Below are positions 45,010-53,579 of a stretch of 64,000 nt of DNA, in pieces. Origin of the DNA: DATMGU01 sp035555315 (GTDB lineage Bacteria > Pseudomonadota > Alphaproteobacteria > ATCC43930 > CGMCC-115725). The notes beneath the pieces are model-generated. The model saw only the letters and a program-made list of their open reading frames with translations. It searched no databases and was not told the DNA's origin. Location of the stretch: the NCBI GenBank assembly GCA_035555315.1, contig DATMGU010000046.1:62001-126000 (forward strand), read 5' to 3'. The number at the start of each line of letters is the position of its first letter. The first letter of the stretch is position 1. The translations under genes and the position numbers were made by a program.

Positions 45010-46011
45010 TTGCAACCAGATCGACATGAAAGCTCGGCGTTCTCCCCTTCCGGGGAGCGCTTGGTGGCACTTCACCGTGAGTTGCTGAGGATCCGCAGCT
45101 CCGAAGAAACGATCGCAGCGCGATACAAAGATCAGGAAATGCGGACGCCGACACATCTAGGTACCGGTCAGGAGGCCGTGGCGGTCGGCGTCTGCCAGGC
45201 GCTGCGCCTCGATGATGTGGTGTTCAGTCACCATCGCTGCCACAACCACTTTCTGGCCAAAGGCGGCTCGGTGTTCCAGCTGGCGTCGGAGCTTTATGGG
45301 CGCGCGACCGGCTGTTCGGGGGGGCGTGGCGGATCCGTGCATCTGACCGATCGCGAGAGGGGCGTCGTCTTCACCTCAGCGATTCTCGGAGAGGCGTCGG
45401 CGGTTGCCACCGGTGCCGCGTTGTCCTTCCAGATGGACGGCGGCGATCGCGTCGCAGTAACGTTTTTCGGCGAAGGATCGATGGACGAAGGCGCGATATA
45501 CGAATGCCTGAATTACGCCGCGATCAAACGGCTCCCCGTGCTGTATGTCTGCGAGAATAATCTCTACGCCACGGAGACCCGGTTGGATGTCCGCCAGGCT
45601 CCGGGGAGCGATCTGTGCGAGCGGGCGCGGTCATTCCGCCTTACCGCCGAACGGATCGACGGAAACGACATCGTGGCAGTCCTCGAGGCAAGCCAAAGGG
45701 CGGTAGACCAGCTGCGCCGCGGCGAAGGTCCGGTGTTCCTGGAGTGCATGACCTATCGCTGGCGCGAGCATGTCGGCCCCTATTTCGATCATGAACTCGA
45801 CCGAACCTATCGCAGCCAGCAGGAGGTCGAGGAGTGGATCGAACGGTGCCCGATCAAACGCAGCGGGGAACGGCTGGTCCAGCAAGGGTTGGCGACGCGC
45901 GCGGAGCTCGATGTCTGGGCCGAGGCCATCCAGGCCGAGGTGACCACTGCCTTCGATCAGGCGCGTCAGGCGCCCTGGCCGGAAGTCTCCACCCTGTTCG
46001 ATTTCGTTTAA
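45010..46011 (+). CDS. Thiamine-diphosphate-dependent dehydrogenase E1 alpha-like subunit
   Basis: The 333-residue protein matches E1 alpha chains of 2-oxoacid dehydrogenases: HLGTGQEAVAVGVCQAL, SHHRCHNHFLAKGG, GGRGGSVHL and ENNLYATET. The thiamine-diphosphate motif reads GEGSMDEG (154-161) to NN (183-184), with Glu where GDG is usual. The start is TTG at 45010, after AAAGG. The beta-subunit gene is 13 bases downstream, but no E2 or E3 gene is in the window. In this setting it may make or transfer a small keto unit in sugar synthesis instead of feeding acetyl-CoA production. Confidence 0.85.
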   Translation: MQPDRHESSAFSPSGERLVALHRELLRIRSSEETIAARYKDQEMRTPTHLGTGQEAVAVGVCQALRLDDVVFSHHRCHNHFLAKGGSVFQLASELYGRATGCSGGRGGSVHLTDRERGVVFTSAILGEASAVATGAALSFQMDGGDRVAVTFFGEGSMDEGAIYECLNYAAIKRLPVLYVCENNLYATETRLDVRQAPGSDLCERARSFRLTAERIDGNDIVAVLEASQRAVDQLRRGEGPVFLECMTYRWREHVGPYFDHELDRTYRSQQEVEEWIERCPIKRSGERLVQQGLATRAELDVWAEAIQAEVTTAFDQARQAPWPEVSTLFDFV

Positions 46012-46024
46012 GGCGCCAATCTCG

Positions 46025-47059
46025 ATGAGGACGCTCACCTACGCCCAGGCACTCTCCGAAGGTCTGGTTCAGGCGATGGACCGTGACCCCGCCATCTTCG
46101 TAACCGGCATCGCCGTCGATTATCCCTCGGGCATCTTCGGCACCACGGTGGAAGCAGCCCAGAAATTCGGGCCCAAGCGTGTGTTCGATTCGCCGGCCAT
46201 GGAAAACGCCTTGACCGGCATTTGCATCGGGGCCGCCGCGATGGGCAAGCGCCCGGTCATGGTACATCCACGCAACGACTTCATGTTCCTGGCGTTCGAC
46301 CAATTGATCAATGTGGCAGCCAAGTGGAGCTACATGTTCAACGGTCGCACCGGCCGGATGCCGCTGGTGGTTCGCGCCGTCATCGGCAAGGGCTGGGGGC
46401 AAGGTGCCACTCACTCGCAAAGTCTGCAGGCACCGCTGGCGCATTTCCCGGGGCTAAGCGTCGTCATGCCGACATTTCCCGAGGACGCCAAGGGCCTGAC
46501 CATCGCGGCACTCCAACATGACGGCCCGGTGATCATTCTCGAGCATCGTTCGCTGTTCGGTGTAACCGGTCCTGTGTCGGAGGATCCCACCCCGACGCCG
46601 ATCGGCAAGGCGAAGGTGGTCCGTTCGGGCAGGCATGTGACCATAGTGGCCACCTCCTTCATGGCTTACGAGGCGGTTCACGCCGCTGAGGAGCTTGCGC
46701 GGCAAGGTGTCGAAGCCGAGATAATCGACCTTCGGTCGATTCGCCCCTTGGATGAGGAGACGATCCTGGCCTCGGTCCGCAAAACCGGTCATCTGGTCGT
46801 CGCCGACACCAGTTGGGAGCTGTGCGGAGTGGTGAGCGAGGTAGCCGCGTTGGCCGCCGAAAAGGCGTTCCAGTATCTCAAGGCACCCGTCAAACGCATC
46901 GCCCTGGCCAATTGCCCCGCCCCGGTTTCGCAAAAATTGGAAGAAGTTTTCTATCCGAAGGCTTCGACGATTGCCCGAGCCGCGCTTGCGACGCTCGGCT
47001 ACGATCCGGGCAATATCGGCGAGATTGATCGAATGGATCAATTCAAGGGGCCGTATTGA
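46025..47059 (+). CDS. Thiamine-diphosphate-dependent dehydrogenase E1 beta-like subunit
   Basis: The 344-residue protein has the transketolase pyrimidine-binding and C-terminal domains. The Glu in DSPAMENALTGICIGAA contacts the cofactor, and the His in ATHSQSLQAPLAHFPGL is the expected catalytic one. IIDLRSIRPLDEETI and VVADTSWELCGV follow as in E1 beta chains. It would form an alpha2beta2 tetramer with the preceding product. The genes are adjacent and co-directional with a run of nucleotide-sugar enzymes. Confidence 0.85.
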   Translation: MRTLTYAQALSEGLVQAMDRDPAIFVTGIAVDYPSGIFGTTVEAAQKFGPKRVFDSPAMENALTGICIGAAAMGKRPVMVHPRNDFMFLAFDQLINVAAKWSYMFNGRTGRMPLVVRAVIGKGWGQGATHSQSLQAPLAHFPGLSVVMPTFPEDAKGLTIAALQHDGPVIILEHRSLFGVTGPVSEDPTPTPIGKAKVVRSGRHVTIVATSFMAYEAVHAAEELARQGVEAEIIDLRSIRPLDEETILASVRKTGHLVVADTSWELCGVVSEVAALAAEKAFQYLKAPVKRIALANCPAPVSQKLEEVFYPKASTIARAALATLGYDPGNIGEIDRMDQFKGPY

Positions 47060-47126
47060 GGTGTAGGCGCGTCTTGATCGGTCGGCCTTTGATGCAGTCG
47101 ATTCTTCCCGCGAAAGCTCCCGTCTA

Positions 47127-47726
47127 GTGGGCCAAGCGGCGGTGTTTCTCGATCGGGACGGCGTCCTCAACCGGTCGGAGGTGCGCGATCGAAAGCCCTA
47201 TGCCCCGCGCCGCCTGGAGGATTTTCGGCTGCTTCCGAACGCCGCGCGCTCGGTCGCCCGACTGAAGCAAGCCGGTTTTCGGGTGATCGTGGTTACCAAT
47301 CAGCCGGATATTGGCAATGGTTTGGTTGGCCGGGAGGTTGTCGAAGCCATGCATGAACGGCTTCAGGCGCGCGTTCCGGTCGACGCGGTGCGGATGTGTC
47401 CACACAGCCAGACCGCGGGCTGCGATTGCCGCAAGCCTAAGCCAGGCTTGCTGTTGCAAGCGGCCATCGAGTTCGATATAGATCTCCCTCGAAGCTTTAT
47501 GGTGGGGGATCGCGCGAGTGACATCAGCGCGGCGAATAATGCTGGTTGCAAATCAGTATTCGTCAATCGCGGCTATGCAGAAACACCTCCGAAATACGCC
47601 GATGGTGAAGTGACATGCTTGGCGGGGGCCGTTCGGTTCATTGTGAATTCTTCCTCGATTGAAGCCAACTTGCTCCGCGATGACGGGCATTCCTTCAATC
47701 CGCGCAGGTCTGGTGATCAATGGTGA
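47127..47726 (+). CDS. GmhB-like HAD phosphatase (heptose-bisphosphate type)
   Basis: The 199-residue HAD enzyme has the nucleophile and acid in FLDRDGVLN (Asp9, Asp11), VVTNQPDIGNG, the zinc loop CPH...CDC (Cys91, His93, Cys99, Cys101) followed by RKPKPGLLL, and VGDRASDI. This pattern defines the D-glycero-D-manno-heptose-1,7-bisphosphate phosphatase group. The start is GTG at 47127 with a weak ribosome site. A sugar bisphosphate is the likely substrate. The nearby HldE-type fusion supports a heptose-like route. Confidence 0.85.
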   Translation: MGQAAVFLDRDGVLNRSEVRDRKPYAPRRLEDFRLLPNAARSVARLKQAGFRVIVVTNQPDIGNGLVGREVVEAMHERLQARVPVDAVRMCPHSQTAGCDCRKPKPGLLLQAAIEFDIDLPRSFMVGDRASDISAANNAGCKSVFVNRGYAETPPKYADGEVTCLAGAVRFIVNSSSIEANLLRDDGHSFNPRRSGDQW

Positions 47727-47787
47727 AGAGACCTTCCACCACCGGCCGGAATGACTGTCTAATCGATCACCGATGAGGAGAAGGCCA

Positions 47788-48795
47788 GTGGCCTATGAGC
47801 GCGTGTTTGTTACCGGCGGTGCCGGTTATGTGGGAAGCCTGCTGGTGCCGAGCTTGCTCGACAAGGGATACCAGGTCACCGTCTATGACGTGCTCTATTA
47901 TGGGGATAGCTTCCTACCCAAGGATAACCCGGGCTTGGCCATCATCGAGGGCGATATTCGGGATGTCGCCAAGCTGGCGGCGGCGGTAAGGGGGCATGAT
48001 GCCTTCATCAATCTCGCCTGTATCTCCAACGACGCCAGCTTCGCGCTCGACGAACATCTCTCGACATCGGTCAATCTCGATGCGTTCGAGCCGATGGTGA
48101 AGGCGGCCAAGGAAGCTGGCGTGAAGCGCTTCGTCTATGCGTCATCGAGTTCGGTCTATGGTGTGTCCGACGAACCTGACGTGACGGAGGACCATCCGCT
48201 CGTGCCCTTGACTCTATATAACAAGTACAAGGGGATGTGCGAGCCGCTGCTCCAGAAATACACAGATGACGACTTCGTCGGGGTGATCTTCCGTCCCGCG
48301 ACCGTCTGCGGCTACGCCCCTCGGTTGCGCCTGGATCTCTCGGTCAATATTCTGACCAATCATGCCGTGACGAACAACAAGATCACGGTGTTCGGCGGCA
48401 GCCAGCTCAGGCCCAACCTCCATATCGCCGACTATGTGGAAGCCGTTCACCAGCTTCTGGAAGCGCCGGCGGAAAAAGTCCAAAATGAGATCTTCAACGT
48501 CGGCTATCAAAACATGTCGATCAGCGACCTAGCGGTACTGGTCAAGAAGGTGGTCGCCGAAGAATTTCCGGACAAGCCCGAAATTGCGATCGTCACCACG
48601 CCGAGCGACGACGACCGCTCGTATCACATCAATTCGGGCAAGATTAAGCGGGTGCTGGGCTATGCGCCGACCCATACGATCGAGGACGCGATACGCAGCC
48701 TTTGCCAGGCGTTCAAGGAAGGCAAACTGCCCGACAGCATGACGAACGACTGGTATTATAATATCCGCACGATGAAAAAGCTGAACGCCGCATGA
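47788..48795 (+). CDS. NAD-dependent epimerase/dehydratase (extended SDR) 1
   Basis: From GTG 47788, just after GAGGAGAAGG, the protein has 335 residues; an ATG at 47773 adds five. The Rossmann motif is FVTGGAGYVGS, the Ser triad lies in YASSSSVYG and the Tyr/Lys pair in YNKYK. RPATVCGYAPRLRLDL and GGSQLRPNLHIADYVEA are typical of nucleotide-sugar epimerases. It overlaps the next SDR gene by four bases. It may epimerise or reduce a nucleotide-linked sugar. Confidence 0.85.
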   Translation: MAYERVFVTGGAGYVGSLLVPSLLDKGYQVTVYDVLYYGDSFLPKDNPGLAIIEGDIRDVAKLAAAVRGHDAFINLACISNDASFALDEHLSTSVNLDAFEPMVKAAKEAGVKRFVYASSSSVYGVSDEPDVTEDHPLVPLTLYNKYKGMCEPLLQKYTDDDFVGVIFRPATVCGYAPRLRLDLSVNILTNHAVTNNKITVFGGSQLRPNLHIADYVEAVHQLLEAPAEKVQNEIFNVGYQNMSISDLAVLVKKVVAEEFPDKPEIAIVTTPSDDDRSYHINSGKIKRVLGYAPTHTIEDAIRSLCQAFKEGKLPDSMTNDWYYNIRTMKKLNAA

Positions 48796-49784
48796 GCAAG
48801 TCGGTCGCTGTTGTCAGTGGGGGGGCAGGCTTCATTGGCTCGCATATGGTCGATCTGTTGCTGGATCGGGGCTATCGGGTTCGGGTGATAGACAATCTGG
48901 TGGGCGGGCGAAAAGCCAACCTCGACCACCACGAAGGCAATGCCGACCTGGAATGCCATTGGACCGATATCCGGGAGTTGGAAGCAGGCTCGCCGATTTT
49001 TGACGGCGCGCGTTTTGTCTTCCACTTCGCCGGCATCGGCGACATCGTGCCGTCGATCGAGCAGCCGATCGACTATATGGACACCAATGTTCAGGGTACC
49101 GTCAGGGTGCTCGAATGCGCGCGCCACGCGCGGGTGGAAAAGCTCGTATATGCGGCGTCGTCTTCCTGCTATGGCCTAGCCGCGACACCTACCCGTGAGG
49201 ATCATCCGATCCAGCCGATGTATCCTTATGCGCTGTCCAAATACCAGGGCGAGCAGGCGGTCATGCATTGGCACAAGGTCTATAAGCTGCCGGTGAACTC
49301 GGTCTGCATCTTCAACGCCTATGGCACGCGGGTACGGACGACCGGCGCCTATGGCGCGGTGTTCGGGGTCTTCTTCCGACAGAAACTCGCGGGTAAGCCG
49401 TTCACCGTGGTTGGCGATGGCTCGCAGACCCGCGATTTCATCTACGCGTCGGATCTCGCCACAGCATTTCTCGCGGCCGCCGAAACGGATATTGTTGGCG
49501 AGCGGTTTAATGTGGGAAATGGCAAGCCGCAATCGGTCAATCATCTGGTTGATCTGCTTGGCGGCGACGTCGTCTATGTGCCGAAACGGCCTGGCGAGCC
49601 GGATTGCACCTTTGCCGATATCAGCAAAATTACGACGCAGCTGAATTGGCGACCGGTGGTCTCCTTCGAAGACGGTGTCCGGCGCATGGCCCAGCAGATC
49701 GACCACTGGAAAGATGCCCCGCTCTGGGATCCGGAATCGATTGCGACAGCCACCAAGAATTGGTTCAAATACCTCGGCACCTGA
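48792..49784 (+). CDS. NAD-dependent epimerase/dehydratase (extended SDR) 2, UDP-glucose 4-epimerase-like
   Basis: The 330-residue protein has VSGGAGFIGSHMVDLLLDRG, DNLVGGRKANLDHH, AASSSCYG and the YALSK Tyr/Lys pair, then NAYGTRVRTTGAYGAVFGVF and GDGSQTRDFIYASDLA. These fit the GalE/WbpP group of nucleotide-sugar 4-epimerases. It starts by a four-base overlap with the preceding gene, which suggests that the two act in sequence. The exact sugar is unknown. Confidence 0.87.
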   Translation: MSKSVAVVSGGAGFIGSHMVDLLLDRGYRVRVIDNLVGGRKANLDHHEGNADLECHWTDIRELEAGSPIFDGARFVFHFAGIGDIVPSIEQPIDYMDTNVQGTVRVLECARHARVEKLVYAASSSCYGLAATPTREDHPIQPMYPYALSKYQGEQAVMHWHKVYKLPVNSVCIFNAYGTRVRTTGAYGAVFGVFFRQKLAGKPFTVVGDGSQTRDFIYASDLATAFLAAAETDIVGERFNVGNGKPQSVNHLVDLLGGDVVYVPKRPGEPDCTFADISKITTQLNWRPVVSFEDGVRRMAQQIDHWKDAPLWDPESIATATKNWFKYLGT

Positions 49785-49818
49785 TATTCCCGTATATCTT
49801 TGGATCACGACCGGCACC

Positions 49819-51372
49819 ATGATTGCTTCTCTAACCGATCAATATAAGTTCAAAATCAAGACGGCCGCCGAGTTGGCGGAGATCCTTGGTCCGCGGCCAA
49901 GGAACAAGAAGGTCATCATGTGCCACGGCGTCTTCGACGTGGTGCATCCAGGCCATCTGCGTCACCTGATTTATGCGAAGAGCAAAGCGGACATCCTGGT
50001 CGCCAGTCTCACCGCCGATCGTCATATCGCCAAAGGCACTTACCGGCCCCATGTCCCACAGGACCTGCGAGCGCTGAATTTGGCGGCGTTCGAACTGGTC
50101 GATTACGTGCTGATCGACCCCAACGACAAGCCGTTAAACAATCTCAAGGTGTTGCAGCCCGATTTTTTTGCCAAGGGCTACGAGTACACTGCCACCGCCT
50201 TGCCGGCCAAGACTCAGGAAGAGAAGGACGTGATTACCGCCTATGGTGGAGAGATGATCTTCACGCCGGGTGACATTGTCTATTCATCTTCCAAGCTGAT
50301 CGAACTTGAACCGCCCAATCTCCACACGGAAAAGCTTCTGACCCTGATGGATTTGGAGGGATTGACCTTCGATAAGCTGCGGAACGTTTTGGGTCAATTC
50401 GCCGGCAAACGGGTGCATGTCGTCGGCGATACGATCGTCGACACGCTCACCCAATGCACCATGATCGGTGGTCAAACCAAGACACCGACCATGAGCGTGC
50501 TCTTCAACGAAAGACAGGATTTCATCGGCGGTGCCGCCATTGTCGCCGAGCATCTTCGGGCGGCCGGGGCCGATGTGGTTTTTTCCACAGTGCTGGGCGA
50601 TGATGCCTATAAGGACTTCGTACTGGAGGGGCTGAAGAAAAGCGGGGTCGACGTCCGCGCCGTTATCGACAGCACTCGGCCGACGACCAACAAAAACGCC
50701 ATCGTTGCTGGCGGTTACCGCTTGATCAAGGTTGATACGCTGGATAACCGGTCGATTTCAGACGAAATTCAAGCAAAGCTCGCCGCCGTGATCCGTGAGG
50801 TGCCGGCTGACGCGGTGGTGTTCAGCGATTTTCGCCATGGAATGTACAACCGCCGCACCATTCCGGGTTTGGTGGAAGCCATTCCGCCAAATGCCTTCAA
50901 GGTTGCCGATAGCCAGGTCGCCAGCCGCTGGGGCAACATTACGGAATTCCAGAATTTCGACCTGATAACGCCCAATGAGCGCGAGGCTCGGTTCGCGCTT
51001 GGCGATCAGGATTCAGGGATCCGGCCGCTGAGCAGTACGCTTTATGACGCCGCCAAGTGTAAGACGCTGATCCTCAAGATGGGTGATCGCGGCGTCATCA
51101 CCTGCCGCTCGGCCGACCATGTGGCGCTCGACAGTTTCTTCGTCGTGGATAATTTCGTCGATCGTCTCGTCGACGCGGTCGGGGCCGGTGATGCCTTGTT
51201 GGCCTATGCGACCCTGTCCATGTTGACGACCGGTTGCGCCGTGACCGCGACGATCATCGGGAGCATGGCGGCGGCGGCGGAATGCGAAGCCGATGGCAAT
51301 TGCCCGATTCGCCCGATCGATGTGCTCGCCAAAATCGATGCTGTCGAGAAGCGCGCCAGTTACGAGGGCTAA
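49819..51372 (+). CDS. Bifunctional nucleotidyltransferase-PfkB kinase, HldE domains in reversed order
   Basis: The 517-residue protein starts at ATG 49819; the upstream frame runs through the previous gene. Residues 28-175 form a cytidylyltransferase domain with CHGVFDVVHPGHLRHL (HxGH at 43-46). Residues 185-510 are a PfkB/ribokinase-type kinase with VVGDTIVDTL, FIGGAAIVAEHL, DLITPNEREA and GAGD (455-458). In E. coli HldE the kinase comes first and the nucleotidyltransferase last. It would phosphorylate a sugar and then link it to a nucleotide, with GmhB-like dephosphorylation between. Confidence 0.85.
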   Translation: MIASLTDQYKFKIKTAAELAEILGPRPRNKKVIMCHGVFDVVHPGHLRHLIYAKSKADILVASLTADRHIAKGTYRPHVPQDLRALNLAAFELVDYVLIDPNDKPLNNLKVLQPDFFAKGYEYTATALPAKTQEEKDVITAYGGEMIFTPGDIVYSSSKLIELEPPNLHTEKLLTLMDLEGLTFDKLRNVLGQFAGKRVHVVGDTIVDTLTQCTMIGGQTKTPTMSVLFNERQDFIGGAAIVAEHLRAAGADVVFSTVLGDDAYKDFVLEGLKKSGVDVRAVIDSTRPTTNKNAIVAGGYRLIKVDTLDNRSISDEIQAKLAAVIREVPADAVVFSDFRHGMYNRRTIPGLVEAIPPNAFKVADSQVASRWGNITEFQNFDLITPNEREARFALGDQDSGIRPLSSTLYDAAKCKTLILKMGDRGVITCRSADHVALDSFFVVDNFVDRLVDAVGAGDALLAYATLSMLTTGCAVTATIIGSMAAAAECEADGNCPIRPIDVLAKIDAVEKRASYEG

Positions 51373-51375
51373 AGC

Positions 51376-52302
51376 ATGCGTGCCATCGTGGTTGGTTTGG
51401 GTGTCCAGGGTTGGAAGCGTCGGAAATTCGCCGGCGGCGACTTCGTCTGCTCGGTCGATCCGGTAAATCCGGAAGCCGACTATCGATCAATCGAAGAGGT
51501 GCCGCTTGGCAGCTACGATGCGGCCCTTTGTTGCGTCCCGGATGACCCAAAGGTTGAGCTGCTGACGTTTCTTCTGGGGAACGGCAAGCATGTGCTGGTG
51601 GAAAAGCCGCTCTGGGCGGCCAGGAACGAAGACATCATGATTCTCGACGCGCTGGCCAAGGCCAAGGGCGTCGTTTGCTACGCCGCTTACAACCACAGGT
51701 TCGAACCGCATTATATGCGCATGAAGGCCCTGATCGCTTCCGGCGAGCTGGGTCAGATCTATCGCTGCCGGATGTTTTATGGAAACGGCACGGCCCGTTT
51801 GGTGCGCAATTCGGCCTGGCGCGACCAGGGGGCCGGTGTTCTGCCCGACCTCGGATCACATTTGCTGGACACCTGTCGTTTCTGGTTCGGTGACGCGGTC
51901 ATGAGCGACTTCAAGGTCATCTCCGCCAGCCGCTTCGAGAATTTGGCGCCGGATCATGTCGTGATCGGATCCGAGGGCAGCCTCCCGAAGCTCGAACTCG
52001 AGATGACCTTGCTGATGTGGCGCAACCATTTCGTTTGCGACATTCTGGCCGAGCGCGGCACCGCCCATATCGAGTCGCTCTGCAAATGGGGCCCGACGAC
52101 CTTTACTCGGCGGACCCGCATGCTGCCGAGCGGACGTCCGCCGGAAGAGAGTGTGACCTTGGTGCAGGACGATCCAACCTGGGCGCTGGAATACGCGCAT
52201 TTCAAGAAATTGGTTGAAGACGGTACGCAGACCGATCTTACCGATAATCTGTGGCTGCAGGAGACCCTCCGCGAGCTGGGTGAAGAGGCGCTTCATGCTT
52301 GA
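51376..52302 (+). CDS. Gfo/Idh/MocA-family oxidoreductase
   Basis: The 308-residue protein has an N-terminal Rossmann domain (AIVVGLGVQGWKRRKF), CCVPDDPKVELL, the family block VEKPLWA with the catalytic-site Lys, and YNHRFEPHYMRMKALI. The C-terminal domain has the usual DLGSHLLDTCRFWFG, where the His is in the expected place. These enzymes oxidise or reduce sugar rings with NAD(P). It begins four bases after the bifunctional kinase gene and overlaps the next gene by eight. Confidence 0.85.
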   Translation: MRAIVVGLGVQGWKRRKFAGGDFVCSVDPVNPEADYRSIEEVPLGSYDAALCCVPDDPKVELLTFLLGNGKHVLVEKPLWAARNEDIMILDALAKAKGVVCYAAYNHRFEPHYMRMKALIASGELGQIYRCRMFYGNGTARLVRNSAWRDQGAGVLPDLGSHLLDTCRFWFGDAVMSDFKVISASRFENLAPDHVVIGSEGSLPKLELEMTLLMWRNHFVCDILAERGTAHIESLCKWGPTTFTRRTRMLPSGRPPEESVTLVQDDPTWALEYAHFKKLVEDGTQTDLTDNLWLQETLRELGEEALHA

Positions 52303-53566
52303 TCCCAAAGTAGCGTTCGTCGGGATGACCCATCTCGGTTTGAATTCAGCCGTCGCCGGGGCGGGACGCGGCTTTTCGATGGTGTGCTTCGATACCGATG
52401 TGGCGCTGATCGAACGATTGAACGCGGGTATCATGCCGGTCGTCGAACCCGATCTTGACGCCTTGGCGGCAAAGCATCGCGATCGGCTGACCTTTACGGC
52501 CGATCCAGCATACCTTCGGACCTGCGATGTCGTGTATGTGGCGCCCGACGTCGCCACCGACGACCAGGGCGGCAGCGATCTGTCCGTGCTGGATCGCCTG
52601 TTGAGCCTCGCTTTCGACTGCGCCCGCGACGATGCGGTGATCGTGGTCCTGTCGCAGGTGCCCCCTGGCTATAGCCGTGCCCACCAGCGCCCCGGCCGCC
52701 ATTTGATCTATCAGGTGGAGACCCTAATCTTCGGACAGGCCGTCGCTCGCGCGCTGAACCCGGAACGGACGATCATCGGTGTCGCCTCGCCTAACGATCC
52801 GCTGCCCGCCGCCTATAAGGCCTATCTGGACGGACACGGCAATCCACCCCTTTTGACGATGCGCTACGAAAGCGCCGAGCTCGCGAAGATCTCCATCAAT
52901 TGCTGCCTCGTCGCTTCGGTCAGCGTCGCGAACACGCTGGCTGAACTCTGTGCGAAGATCGGGGCCGACTGGTCGGAGATCGTGCCGGCTCTGAAGCTCG
53001 ATCGGCGAATCGGCCCCTATTCCTACCTGACGCCCGGCTTAGGGATTTCCGGCGGCAATCTGGAACGGGATCTCGCTACCCTCGTACGTTTTGCCGATGA
53101 GCGGGGAACCCATGCCGGGGTCGTGCGGGCCTGGATCGACAATAGCCGCTACGCAAAGGATTGGGCTTTGCGGACCTTGCATCAGGTGGTGCTCGACCTG
53201 GTGAAGCAGCCTTGCATCGCCGTGCTCGGGCTGGCCTATAAACAAGACACCCATTCGACCAAGAATTCCCCGTCGCTCGCGCTGATCGGCAGCCTCGGTC
53301 CTTTCGATGTCGCGGTATACGATCCCGTTGTGCCGGCTACCGCGGCGCCACATCCCCAGGTTCGGGCCGCGAGTTCGGAACTCGATTGTATGCGCGGGGC
53401 GGATGCTTTGGTCATCATGACGTCCTGGGGCCAGTTCAAGACGCTGGCGCCTGCCGCCATCAAAGCGGCCCTGCGTGGGGATGTCGTCATAGACCCCCAT
53501 AGGGTGCTCGACCCCGCCGCGGTGCGCGCGGCGGGCTTACGCTATTTCACGCTCGGCACATCCTAA
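52295..53566 (+). CDS. UDP-glucose/GDP-mannose dehydrogenase family protein lacking the catalytic Cys
   Basis: From ATG 52295 the protein has 423 residues with the three domains of the family: an N-terminal Rossmann domain (AFVGMTHLGLNSAV), the central helix with AELAKISINCCLVA and a C-terminal domain (VLGLAYKQDTHSTKNSPS). The central active-site block reads PGLGISGGNLERD: the usual Cys is Asn255 and the usual Lys-Asp is Arg-Asp. Without the thiol the normal two-step oxidation to a uronic acid by thioester cannot occur. It may be a two-electron dehydrogenase or a different enzyme. Confidence 0.85.
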   Translation: MLDPKVAFVGMTHLGLNSAVAGAGRGFSMVCFDTDVALIERLNAGIMPVVEPDLDALAAKHRDRLTFTADPAYLRTCDVVYVAPDVATDDQGGSDLSVLDRLLSLAFDCARDDAVIVVLSQVPPGYSRAHQRPGRHLIYQVETLIFGQAVARALNPERTIIGVASPNDPLPAAYKAYLDGHGNPPLLTMRYESAELAKISINCCLVASVSVANTLAELCAKIGADWSEIVPALKLDRRIGPYSYLTPGLGISGGNLERDLATLVRFADERGTHAGVVRAWIDNSRYAKDWALRTLHQVVLDLVKQPCIAVLGLAYKQDTHSTKNSPSLALIGSLGPFDVAVYDPVVPATAAPHPQVRAASSELDCMRGADALVIMTSWGQFKTLAPAAIKAALRGDVVIDPHRVLDPAAVRAAGLRYFTLGTS

Positions 53567-53579
53567 AGAGGGTTACCAC

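Noticed and set aside
45010..47059. Assignment as ordinary pyruvate dehydrogenase E1
   Set aside because: No E2 or E3 gene is present, the cofactor motif is altered and all neighbours are sugar genes.
52295..53566. Assignment as UDP-glucose 6-dehydrogenase
   Set aside because: The catalytic Cys is replaced by Asn, so the normal four-electron reaction is not expected.
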